From Macrothele yani (taxonomy: Eukaryota; Arthropoda; Arachnida; Araneae; Macrothelidae), in NCBI GenBank assembly GCA_039090855.1, contig CM077011.1, positions 23,251,001-23,315,000 on the forward strand: a stretch of DNA of 64,000 nt. Reading direction: 5' to 3'. The translations under genes and the position numbers were made by a program. This document shows, piece after piece, positions 54,998 through 64,000 of the stretch; within the stretch, counting starts at the first letter, position 1; every line of letters begins with the position of its first letter. A model generated the notes under the pieces. It was not told the DNA's origin. It made no database searches and saw nothing but the letters and a program-made list of their open reading frames with translations.

Positions 54998-56239
54998 AAC
55001 CTATGTTAGTCAATCTTTGTTGCTGTGTCAGTATTGATGTACGATTAATCAGCGAACCTATGTTAGTCAGTCTTTGTTGCTCGAACGTATGTTAGTCAAT
55101 CTTTGTTGCTCGAACGTATGTTAGTCAATCTTTGTTGCTCGAACGTATGTTAGTCAATCTTTGTTGCTCGAACGTATGTTAGTCAATCTTTGTTGCTCGA
55201 ACGTATGTTAGTCAATCTTTGTTGCTCGAACGTATGTTAGTCAATCTTTGTTGCTCGAACGTATGTTAGTCAATCTTTGTTGCTCGAACGTATGTTAGTC
55301 AATCTTTGTCTCTGTGTCAGTATTGATGTACGATTAAGCAGCGAACCTATGTTAGTCAATCTTTCTTGCTGTGTCAGTATTGATGTACGATTAATCAGCG
55401 TACCTATGTTAGTCAATCTTTGTTGCTGTGTCAGTATTGATGTACGATTAATCAGCGAACCTATGTTAGTCAATCTTTGTTGCTGTGTCAGTATTGATGT
55501 ACGATTAATCAGAGAACCTATGTTAGTCAATCTTTGTTGCTCGAACGAATGTTAGTCAATCTTTGTTGCTGTGTCCGTATTGATGTACGATTAATCAGCG
55601 AACCTATGTTAGTCAATCTTTGTTGCTGTGTCAGTATTGATGTACGATTAATCAGCGAACCTATGTTAGTCAATCTTTGTTGCTGTGTCAGTATTGAAGT
55701 ACGATTAATCAGCGAACCTATGTTAGTCAATCTTTGTTGCTCGAACGAATGTTAGTCAATCTTTGTTGCTGTGTCAGTATTGATGTACGATTAATCAGCG
55801 AACCTATGTTAGTCAATCTTTGTTGCTGTGTCAGTATTGATGTACGATTAATCAGGGAACCTATGTTAGTCAATCTTTGTTGCTCGAACGAATGTTAGTC
55901 AATCTTTGTTGCTGTGTCAGTATTGATGTACGATTAATCAGCGAACCTAAGTTAGTCAATCTTTGTTGCTGTGTCAGTATTGATGTACGATTAATCAGCG
56001 AACCTATGTTAGTCAATCTTTGTTGCTCGAACGAATGTTAGTCAATCTTTGTTGCTCGAACGAATGTTAGTCAATCTTTGTTGCTCGAACGAATGTTAGT
56101 CAATCTTTGTCGCTGTGTCAGTATTGATGTACGATTAATCAGCGAACCTATGTTAGTCAATTTTGTTGCTCGAACGAATGTTAGTCAATCTTTGTTGCTG
56201 TGTCAGTATTGATGTACGATTAATCAGAGAACCTATGTT
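54998..56239. repeat. Two-unit minisatellite (57 bp and 29 bp)
   Basis: About 14 units of 57 bp (A) and 15 of 29 bp (B). Both start with AAC.TATGTTAGTCAATCTT and TGTTGCT. A continues with GTGTCAGTATTGATGTACGA and TTAATCAGCG, while B closes with CG. Order is A, eight B, four A, B, three A, B, two A, B, two A, three B, A, B, A. Most units differ by at most one or two bases. Confidence 0.95.
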
Positions 56240-56695
56240 AAAGTATTCAGAGGGCAAATGTGGAGTGAGAAACATAAAGTTGAATTCTATACTCCATGAC
56301 ATACGCACTTGATGATGTGCCATTCAAATAAAGGGTTTGGGATATTAACGTAAGTTCTTTATTTCCTTTCTGACTTTTAGTCACATATTAAAGTTCATTA
56401 TACGCCTGTTAAGAACTTTTCAGCTATCAAATTTTCATCTATCCGAGTGAACTAATGCTACAGAATTATAATATATGTAAACGAGATATCAATATGATTA
56501 TATGCACTCAGGGACAATGAAATTTGCGCACGTAGAAGAAAACATGCTACACCCGCGAAACTTTGCAAATCGCTAGAGTACGTGCTGGTATGCAAATGAT
56601 CCACGTTTGGTGCGATTGCGCATGATCGCACACCCTGTGGTGGCGCTACAAGCACGAACCGGCAGCCTTATAAACCGGCGTGTAGTCGATGTCCC

Positions 56696-57720
56696 ATGAA
56701 AGCGAAAAGCATCGGCCGAGGCAAACAAGATTACAGAGTGACAAGAACGCCGGGAAGATGCAAGAAAGGTCGATTTACGCAGCTTGCGGGATTTGAGAGA
56801 GGTCTGACCATCACCCTGAAAACCGCAGGTAGTCGGCGTACATATAAAACCGCAGGTGGTCGGCGTACATATGAAACCGCAGGTGTTCGGCGTTCATATA
56901 AAACCGCAGGTTGTTGGAGTACATAAAAAACCGCAGGTGGTCGGCGTACATATAAAACCGCAGGTGGACGGCGTACATATAAAACCGCAGGTGGTCGGCG
57001 TACATATAAAACCGCAGGTGGTCGGCATACATATAAAACCGCAGGTGGTCGGCGTACATATAAAACCGCAGGTGGACGGCGTACATATAAAACCGCAGGT
57101 GGTCGGCGTACATATAAAACCGCAGGTGGTCGGCGCACATATAAAACCGCAGGTGGTCGGCGCACATATAAAACCGCAGGTGGTCTGCATACATGTAAAA
57201 CCGCAGGTGGTCGGCGTACATATAAAACCGCAGGTGGTAGGCGTACATAAAAAGCCGCAGGTGGTCGGCGTACAAAAGCAACCGCAGGTGGTCGGCGTAC
57301 ATATAAAACCGCAGGTGGTTGGCGTACATAAAAAGCTGCAGGTGGTCGGCGTACATAAACAACCGACTGCAGGTGGTCGGCGTACATATAAAACCGCAGG
57401 TGGTCGGCGTACATATAAAACCGCAGGTGGTCGGCGTACATAAAACAGCACGGGGTGGGCTATACGGTACGCCGACCAACTGCGGTTTTCGGGCTGAAAA
57501 CCGCAGGTGGTCGTAGCCTGCCTCGTGGATCGTTCTGACCATACCGTCCGACTGTGTTGGGAGCAGTGGACACTAGACGGCACTGCCACACGGCAGAGCG
57601 GCTCCGGACAGACCAGGACGACCACTGGTAGAGAGGATCGACGGATCGTGTGCCAGAAACGAACATACATAGGCAGATGTAGCGTTAATTCAGGGTGCGG
57701 CACATACAACTGGCCCGAAA
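56696..57720 (+). pseudogene. Tc1-like transposase N-terminus disrupted by minisatellite
   Basis: The start RFTQLAGFERGLTITLKTAG corresponds to RFMQLTDFERSRIIGMKAAG of the 15-kb copy (first HTH). The HTH is then replaced by about 25 repeats of a 9-codon unit. HTH-linker sequence (RSGSGQTRTTTGREDRRIV) resumes after 57530 in a shifted frame. The repeat destroys the recognition helix. Confidence 0.8.
56816..57507. repeat. 27-bp minisatellite, about 25 copies
   Basis: The unit reads AAAACCGCAGGTGGTCGGCG plus TACATAT. As 27 is a multiple of three, several frames stay open through it on both strands, giving spurious long frames. The unit derives from the AAGCCGCAGGGTGGTCGGCG stretch of the Tc1 HTH coding region (15356-15375). 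Confidence 0.95.
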
Positions 57721-57745
57721 CACGGTTTGGATTACAGTAGTAAAG

Positions 57746-58047
57746 TTTATGTCAATTTAGTGCATGTTTCATGATTTAAAAATTAAAACTTATCTTTTGA
57801 GTGTTGGGAAGAAACAAAAACACTTGATGAGAGGAAACGTGTCCATCATTGGCTGTTAGAGATTGTTTCATTTTTTAATCATGAAGGACTGCTCGACCCA
57901 TTTTTCTTCGTTTCAACAAAAGGAGCTTCGTTCCACCTTGCGAGGTATGGCAATTCTCAGAACACACGACACTAGGCTGCTGAAAACCCAGACGTTTTCC
58001 AACAGAAACCATTCCATGATTTAAAATTCGGTTTTTGGTATAGAGTG
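57746..58047. other. Interval without recognised genes
   Basis: No coding motif; borders the inverted-repeat pair starting at 58048. Confidence 0.4.
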
Positions 58048-58380
58048 TCAGACCGCGGCTAACTGGGATCATCAATTGTTGATGTTACTGATCAAGACTC
58101 CGTCACTCTTTATCCGTCAACGTACAGGCAGTGTTTCCTATTTCTGCCACCGTGGCGCTAAACACCAACCTCTAACAGTTGTTCTCATCCATAGTTTATA
58201 TATAATAAAAACAATTCAAACATTAAACTCTCATTAAAATTGTTAACAAAAAACATGGAATAACATATTAGAATCACTTAAAACGTTTTGGGGCAAATGG
58301 CACATTTCGACCAAGAACAAATTATGCGAAACACTTGTGCAGAATCATTCTATAGAATTAAAATTCCGACATTGGAAATA

Positions 58381-59811
58381 CATTGGCGGAAAGTGAAAAA
58401 AGAACGCCAAGAAGGAGACGTCTGATACCAACGAGATTTTTACAGCATAATAACGGAATACAGAGGATAACGTGATCAAAACATTATGGCAAAATACAGC
58501 TGTATTTGCTGGTAAACTGAAAAATAACATTTCCATGTAACATGGTTAGTACGAGGTTGAACCGCCGTGAACTGCGTCACACTGTGCAAGTCTGGCATGG
58601 AGTCTGTCGTACAGATGTTGGATGTAAGTTTGGGGTATTGAGTTCCAAGCATCCTCAACCTGGACGCGTAAATTGGGGGTGGTCGTGACTGGCCGTGGAG
58701 ACCGGATAAGTCGTTGTCCCATAAAATCCCACAAATGCTCAATGGGGGACAAATCCGGTGAACGTGCAGGCCATGGAAGTTGTCTCACACCCTGAAGTAC
58801 ATGTTGCGTTGCACGAGCCGTGTGTGGGCGTGCGTTATTTTGCTGGAAAACACCACGATGGACCGACCTTACAAATGGCACAACAACGGGCTGAATGATG
58901 TTGTTGATGTAGGAGGTGCTGCTTAACGTACCCGGTACAAACACTAGTTGTGTACGGGAGTGATAGCTGATCGCTCCCCACACCAGGAGACCAGGTGTAG
59001 GTCCTGTGTGTCGCTGGCGGATGCAAGAAGGGTGGAGACGCTCCCCTGTGCGTCTGCGAACACGCATACGGCCATCGGAGCCTCCCAAGCAGAATCTGCT
59101 TTCATAGCTGAACACGACAGATCGCCATTGCGTTCTCCAGTGCAGACGTTGTCGACATCACTGCAGCCGTTCCTGACGGTGGGCTGGAGTCAGAGGTACA
59201 CATGCCAGAGGCACACGTGCACGTAGTCCTGCATCCAGCAGACGGTTGCGGATTGTTCGCACAGTCACCTCAGGTGAAACGGCAGCTCGGATTTGCGTCG
59301 CAGTGGATGTTCTTCTTGACAATGCCGCTCTTCCTATGCGTCGATCGGTCTGCTCATCAGTCCGTCTGTGACTCCCGGTTCCACGTCTTCTCGTGTGGGA
59401 ATGTTCCTCGGAGCATCTACGCCACCATCGTACCACCACAAATACTTCCCGTCCAATTCGCTCCGCAATACGACGATACGACCACCCGGCTTCGCGGAGT
59501 CCGACTAGACGAATTCGCTCAAAATCCGATAACTGGTGAAATCGTGCACGTCTTCCAAGTCCAGGCATTGCAGCTTCTTCAGGGTCTTCGCACGTGTCCG
59601 TACGCCGACGACTGATTACATTCACTTCGCCGTACTCCTTAAATACCACCGACGATAATTTGCATAATATGCCGTTCTGTGGCGTAACCGCTCACCGGTT
59701 GGTCCCGAAATTTACATCACACCTACGTAAACTCGACCCTATTAACATATGTAAATTTTATGATCGTCCGCCAATTCCTTTTTGGTGTTCTTTTTTCACT
59801 TTCCGCCAGTG
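58381..59811 (-). mobile_element. Tc1-like transposon, copy 2 of the GGAAAGTG-ended family
   Basis: 1431 bp, TA-flanked. Inverted ends CATTGGCGGAAAGTGAAAAA and CACTGGCGGAAAGTGAAAAA. It is about 18 bp longer than copy 1 because it keeps the segment deleted there. Confidence 0.93.
58546..59649 (-). pseudogene. Tc1-like transposase copy 2: one nonsense codon, two lost catalytic Asp
   Basis: The reading frame is continuous from 59649 to 58546 except for one in-frame TGA at 59155-59157, where copy 1 has TGG (Trp). The N-terminal half shows the HTH pair (FHQLSDFERIRLVGLREAGW then SYRRIAERIG) and a GRPR-like basic linker. The catalytic half has FSYESRF where copy 1 has FSDESRF (Asp to Tyr), and VFQQNNARPH where copy 1 has RQDNARPH (Asp to Asn). 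SPIEHLWDFMGQRL keeps the Glu. The open length of about 365 codons suits Tc1. Confidence 0.9.
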
Positions 59812-60204
59812 TATATAGAATCCAAATTCTGACACTGAAATTTATTGGAAATTTTATGTGTATCATTTCATATAAAGAACTACGAGTCAAAACCATGGCC
59901 TGACATATTGCCAGGATTTCGGCCTACAGAACGCAGTCAACAGCCTTCTTTCGAATGTATTAAATATGTAAACAGTTTAAATGCTTGGCTATCTTTAAAC
60001 TATACTTTTGCGAAACATAACGAGCAATTAATGGCGATCAGAAAAAAAAAATCACCGACTGGGGCTGGGTTCTACACCATCTAGCGACGTAAAGTATCAT
60101 TTTCATTTTACGCGAATCCCCGTAGAGATCGCTGAAGTGACAGAGTCTTGAGCAGTTAGTAGTTACAGTTGATGATCCCAGTTAGCCGTGGTCTGACGAA
60201 CGCA

Positions 60205-60560
60205 TTATCGGACTGATTTGTTTCGAGGAGAATGTGAATACAGACCTTTATCCACGGATCTACGAAGATTTTGTAAGACAGCTGAATCCACATGAACTCA
60301 CTTATGCCTTCTACCAACAAAGTTGTACCGACTTGTCATACTTCCGATCTTTAACTCGTTCATATCCTCATTGATTTTACTCAGGAGAAGACAATTAGTA
60401 AGGACCTATGGCCACCCTGTTCTCCCGACTTATCAGTGTGAGGCTTTTACCTGTGGGTTTGGCTAAAAGGGAAAGCCTACCACCCACATTTCAGTCGCCG
60501 AATTGCGGGTTGTTTTTCTGGACATGCTCCAGCGAGAGGAAAAATGCATCGAGGTAAGTG
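60205..60560 (+). pseudogene. Possible transposase C-terminal fragment
   Basis: WPPCSPDLSV near 60410 followed by GFYLWV-like sequence, LKGKAYHPHFSRRIAGC, resembles the W-P-P-x-S-P-D-L-T-P-C-D-F-x-L-W box of the transposase group at 18557. Only about 100 codons, with a stop and frameshifts. Confidence 0.4.
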
Positions 60561-60799
60561 GCGACAGCTTCCAAAACGCACTTTCAAAAGTTATGTATTG
60601 GGTTGGTACGAATGAAATGGCCGGCGCGAACCAGTAGTGGTGATATCCCACCCCAGCGGCATGGAACCACCCACAGGTGTTGCAGGTAATACGTCACAGA
60701 ATTACTATAACATAACTAGCATGTATGTGAAGAACAAGGTTCAGGCGGGGTTTGTTTGGACGTCACGTGGCTTGCAAAGGAAACATGCAGACGCCGGAT

Positions 60800-61440
60800 T
60801 TCGGAGTCATCTTCCTGTATCAATTTACACGGGGCATTCTGCAGGAATTGCCACTAGAAACGTTAACAAAGTGTTTAGGGAGAATATAGACAACGAACTA
60901 ACCATTCGGCGATGGTTTGTTAAGTTTCGAAGCAAAGATACGGTAATGCAAAATGAAGCACGTGATAACCAACCTGTTGCTGTTTCTGACGTTGTTCTGT
61001 TACGTGTGGTTGAAGCGGACCCCTGAAGAACATGTCGTGAGATAGCGGCATAGATAAGTGTCCACCAAATGACAGTTGTTCGGCATCTGGCTGCACTAGG
61101 TAAGGTAAAAAAGCTGGACATGTGGCTGCCGCATGAGTTGACAACTGACAACAAGACTATGCGTTTGGAAGTCTTCTCGTCGCTTCTTGCCAGGAATAAA
61201 CAGGAACCTCTACTGCATCGAATCGCAACCAGCGACGAGAAGTGGGTCCTGATCGGAAACGATCTGCCCAATAGTTAGGCAAGACACAGCCTGCTGGACA
61301 GCATCCTAAGCCACCCCTACACACGAAGAAAATGGTGCTCCTAGTCTGGTGGTCCACAGCTAGGATAATTTATCGGAGTTTCTTGGCAAGAGGCTAAACC
61401 ATCACTGCAGGAGGTTACTGTGCTGACTTACACCAGATTC
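60800..61440 (+). pseudogene. Mariner-type transposase remnant
   Basis: ARNVNKVFRENIDNELTIRR then WFVKFRSKDTVMQNEARDNQ is the mariner N-terminal HTH and linker. RHLAALGKVKKLDMWLPHEL is the conserved second HTH end, and IATSDEKWVLIGND is the first catalytic block (T-S-D-E-K-W, Asp kept). Two stops (61024, 61276) interrupt it, and only traces of the second block (WW or L-D-N-A-R-P-H) remain before similarity ends near 61440, close to the next element. Confidence 0.78.
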
Positions 61441-61499
61441 ACCGGAAATTGCTACCGAAACACGTTGGCCCACTCAGCACACAAGCATTCTAACAGCTC

Positions 61500-62530
61500 C
61501 CCGCGGGAAGCAGGTTTTCGTGAACGTCATCTCACTGCAAGATCAGTCATATGCCAGACTTGTTCTATGGGATTCATGTCAGCTGACCGATTGGCCCACG
61601 GAAGCTTCTGGATGCCGTTTGGTGCCTGAAAAGCTTGGGTCCTTTTAGCAGTGTGGCAAGGAGCTCCATCTTCCATGAACAGAGTGGAAGGTTTGTTCAG
61701 CAGCTCACTAGAGAATATTGGTAAGATACCCGTTTGCAATATGGCGATGTATATTTCGGCAAAAATATTGCCCACACATTCCACGAGCTCTGATTTCCCT
61801 GTGCTCCAAATGGCACCCCACACTATAACGGAAAATTCCCCATGCTTGACGGTTGGTTGCAGGCGGTTCATGTGGAAATTCTTGACTGGGCTTTTTGCAG
61901 ATCCATAGGCGTCCGCTACATGAAAATTGGGTAAAGGAGAACTCATCTGAGAAGATGACACGATGCCAAAAGCTCAACAGGCGTCCCACCATAGTAGTTG
62001 CCCTCTGTGTTCTTTTCGCAATATTGGCTGCGGTGAGAAGTGGTTTCCGCCTCGTAGCTCTGCCATGATAGCCTAGCAGATGCAGATACCTGACAGCTGT
62101 GTTACGACTCACTTTCAGGTGTTCTGCCACATCTGCAGCCGTGCAACGGGGATTTCTTTCCACCACCCGTTTTGCGGACCTCAGTTGTCGTGCTGTTGGT
62201 CCCGGTCGAAATGAACGTAACCTAACAGTTTCCTTATTCTCCGCGGGTTGAACTGCACAATCACCCGATTGACGGTGGACAGCGGAATACTCAGCTTATA
62301 GGCAATCTGCCTCTGGCTTCGACCACCCTCATATTGTCCGACAATACGCCCTCATTGGAAATCACTCAATTCTTCAGTGCCAGGGGTTCGGGGCATCCTT
62401 CTTGTCTTTGAGAATATGTCACTGCAGACCAATCTGTAACAGGAAAGTTAAATTGGCACAGTCATTACTATGCAACACATGAATTTACATACCATTAAGG
62501 GTGTCTATTTACTTACGGGTTGTCTCTGTA
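61500..62530 (-). pseudogene. Tc1-like transposase remnant
   Basis: Minus-strand blocks: an N-terminal HTH near 62380-62270 with stops, and ERNPRCTAADVAEHLKVSRN then GYHGRATRRKPLLT (second HTH). VIFSDEFSFTQF keeps the first Asp. FSVIVWGAIWSTGKSELVEC, TLFMEDGAPCHTAKRT (second Asp) and NRSADMNPIEQVW (Glu) follow. The first frame ends around 61708 and the second runs 61961-61527, so a frameshift lies near 61940. One possible end, GGGTGTCTATTTACTTACGG, lies at 62499; the left end was not found. Confidence 0.82.
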
Positions 62531-62638
62531 CATGGTGGTCTTCTGCTCCAAGATGGCTCCCGTCGTCATGTCGCACAACGAACGATGCTGACACTAAGTG
62601 CCTTGGGCTATGAAGCACTACCTCATATTGCCTATATA

Positions 62639-63946
62639 CACAGTGCGTCAATTAAGTCTGGGTCTGTAAAATGAAATAGAAATAAGAAATTATAATTTGT
62701 TTTGGTTTGTTATTCAAAATAAGTCCCTCCGGCTTCAATACACTTGTTACAGCGATTTAATAATGATTCGAATGCTTGTTCCAGTTCACTTTGCGGAATT
62801 GCCTCCAAAGCACGCGTCGAAGCTGTTTGTATGGTCGAAATATCATCACAAAATCACCCATTTTGCGTCATTTTAAGTTTTGGGAACAAAGAAAACTCAC
62901 AGGGTGCTAAATCAGGCGAATACGGTGTAGGATTCAACACACAGACGTTATTTTTCGCCAAAAATCTACGAACAAGAAGTGAGGTGTGACTGGGTGCATT
63001 ATCGTGCAACAAACACCAAGTGTTTTCATCTCGACATTCTGGACAAATGCGACAAATTCTTCCCATCAAAGGCCTCAAAACATTTAAATAAAACTCACCA
63101 GTAATTTTTTGTCCACTTGGAACAGATTCTTTGTGGATAATAAAAACCCTTACTATCGAAGAATGTAATGAGCATTGTTTTGATTTTCGATGGAACTTTT
63201 CTTGGTTTTTTGACTTGTGGCGAGTTTTTTGACTTCCATTCCGCACTTTGTCGCTTTGTTTTAGGATCATACTGAAAACACCATGTTTCATCACCAGTAA
63301 CAATCGATTTTAAGAAGTTTGGATCCTTTTCAGCGGCTGAAATGATGTCTCTGCAATGTGCACTTCTCCTTGCCTTTTTGTTCTTTGGTTAACGTGGTAA
63401 AACAAATTTAGCACAGACTTTTGTTTTGCCCAAATCTTCATGCAGGATGGTTCGAATCGTTTCTTTGTTGATGTTTAAAGACACTTCCATCATTTTTAGT
63501 GACGCACATGAATTGTTTGCCACGAAATCACGCACTTTTTCAATAATCTCAGGTGTCCTAGATGAACTTGGTCTTCCGGTATGCGCATCATCTTCTAGCG
63601 TCTCTCTTCCGTCCAAAAAACGTTCGTGCCACAGGAAAACATTTGATCTATTTAAAAAACTCCCCGTAAACTTGTTTCATCATTTGGTACGTTTCCGAGG
63701 CACTTTTACCAAGTTTTGCGTTAAATTTAGTAACAGCTCTTTGTTCCATCTTAATAATTCAACATGAAAAAAATTTTACTTCTCTAATGAACGGCCGTTT
63801 CGTTTGAATTTCTTTAACAACTGCGCAGTACTTTTGGCAGAAAGCAAGCAGATGGTCACGGTTTATAACGCATTCGCGATTACACTGGTGGCGTCACCGT
63901 AGGCTGAAATCTAGCGCCAGTCTTAAAAATTCTTTGACGCACTGTG
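62639..63946 (-). mobile_element. Mariner element, full length
   Basis: 1308 bp, flanked by TA (62637-62638, 63947-63948). Inverted ends CACAGTGCGTCAA are perfect over 13 bp and worn beyond. This is the size of a complete mariner. Confidence 0.9.
62760..63749 (-). pseudogene. Mariner transposase (DD34D type), frameshifted
   Basis: A start at 63749 gives MEQRAVTKFNAKLGKSASET, but a T-run near 63655 shifts the frame. The next frame has FLDGRETLEDDAHTGRPSSS (mariner linker) and the second HTH (SLNINKETIRTILHEDLGKT). VTGDETWCFQYDPKTKRQ-type sequence near 63290 holds the first Asp in a third frame. From about 63160 the frame 62854 onward has CLLHDNAPSHTSLLVRRFLA (second Asp) and YSPDLAPCEFSLFPKLK (third Asp). 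All three Asp are present; the frame is broken at least three times. Confidence 0.88.
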
Positions 63947-64000
63947 TATCTCCGGACTTGTTTCCGACAGACTATTCTCTGTTTCGTCACCTGAATCACT

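Larger units (their letters stand above)
56505..57745 (+). mobile_element. Tc1-like element, second copy of the 15-kb family, truncated
   Basis: The left end CACTCAGGGACAATGAAATT and the next 300 bp match the element at 15040 closely. The minisatellite (56816-57507) follows, then more matching sequence (GTTCTGACCATACCGTCCGA to GGACAGACCAGGACGACC). Similarity stops near 57745, so the right half with the catalytic domain is missing. Confidence 0.85.
58048..60202. mobile_element. Possible TIR-bounded element containing a Tc1
   Basis: About 60-bp inverted ends (GTCAGACCGCGGCTAACTGG with GATCATCAA, inverse at 60128-60202, then CAAGACTC.GTCACT). Inside lies the Tc1 copy 58381-59811. No target duplication or own transposase is visible, so it may be a MITE that received the Tc1. 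Confidence 0.5.

Noticed and set aside
55270..55755. Open frames with a 19-residue repeat on both strands
   Set aside because: Product of the 57-bp unit length (19 codons). No start context, no flanking coding sequence.
54998..56239. CRISPR-like array of regular repeats
   Set aside because: The intervening sequences are not unique spacers but the same block each time, and the genome is eukaryotic. It is a minisatellite.
56731..57709. Long open frames on both strands (up to 271 codons) with a 9-residue repeat, looking like a repetitive structural protein
   Set aside because: They arise because the minisatellite unit is 27 bp, so frames without a stop in one unit stay open throughout. Flanks are Tc1 sequence, and opposite strands are open at the same place.
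1..64000. Host protein-coding genes with spliced exons
   Set aside because: No open segment outside mobile elements showed a recognisable domain with plausible splice borders. Short or poorly conserved exons cannot be excluded without RNA data.

Overview
The window is a non-coding, transposon-packed stretch of an animal genome, most likely a large AT-rich arthropod (insect-like) genome. The evidence is the mix of repeats: insect-type Tc1/mariner copies, an RTE-clade LINE, a Penelope-like element, a Ty3/gypsy element, tRNA-derived SINEs and long minisatellites. I see no convincing exon of a host gene, no bacterial-style operon, no rRNA and no CRISPR. The species cannot be named from the sequence. 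Almost every open frame belongs to a mobile element, and nearly all carry stops, frameshifts or lost catalytic residues.

Layout. 1-3.4 kb: minus-strand gypsy element (RNase H start, RT, protease, gag, PBS, LTR) running off the left edge. 3.4-7.8 kb: two abutting Tc1-like elements, the second holding a SINE. 9.9-10.4 kb: palindromic MITE. 11.3-17.6 kb: SINEs, a 47-bp minisatellite, three Tc1-like copies and a solo LTR of a miniature LTR element. 18.4-20.1 kb: decayed transposon with a TTGG-rich nested repeat. 21.6-23.0 kb: Tc1 copy with a sister at 58.4-59.8 kb. 24.5-26.8 kb: mariner and RTE remnants. 27.06-27.64 kb: a complete 586-bp TRIM whose LTRs each carry a tRNA-like Pol III unit. 31.8-36.1 kb: three RTE copies. 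38.45-40.93 kb: second TRIM copy, split by a 1.9-kb TIR element. 41.5-44.0 kb: RTE copies, one inside a Penelope-like element with a hammerhead-ribozyme-like motif. 44.1-45.3 kb: decayed copy of an unassigned repetitive protein family. 46-49 kb: SINEs and a DNA-transposon remnant. 49.0-51.2 kb: long-inverted-repeat element around a Tc1. 51.8-52.3 kb: head-to-head SINE pair. 53.35-54.16 kb: foldback element built of 40-bp palindromic subrepeats. 55.0-56.2 kb: two-unit minisatellite. 56.5-57.7 kb: Tc1 copy with a 27-bp minisatellite grown inside its DNA-binding region. 58-64 kb: further Tc1/mariner copies.

How the parts relate. The gypsy element and the TRIMs share a primer-binding site and LTR 3' end, so the gypsy family is a candidate source of enzymes for the TRIMs. 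The RTE LINE is the candidate source of enzymes for the SINEs, four of which have clear target-site duplications. The most unusual item is the TRIM family, whose LTR couples a retroviral-style replication layout (PBS, PPT, 5-bp TSD) to a 73-nt tRNA-like A-box/B-box unit.
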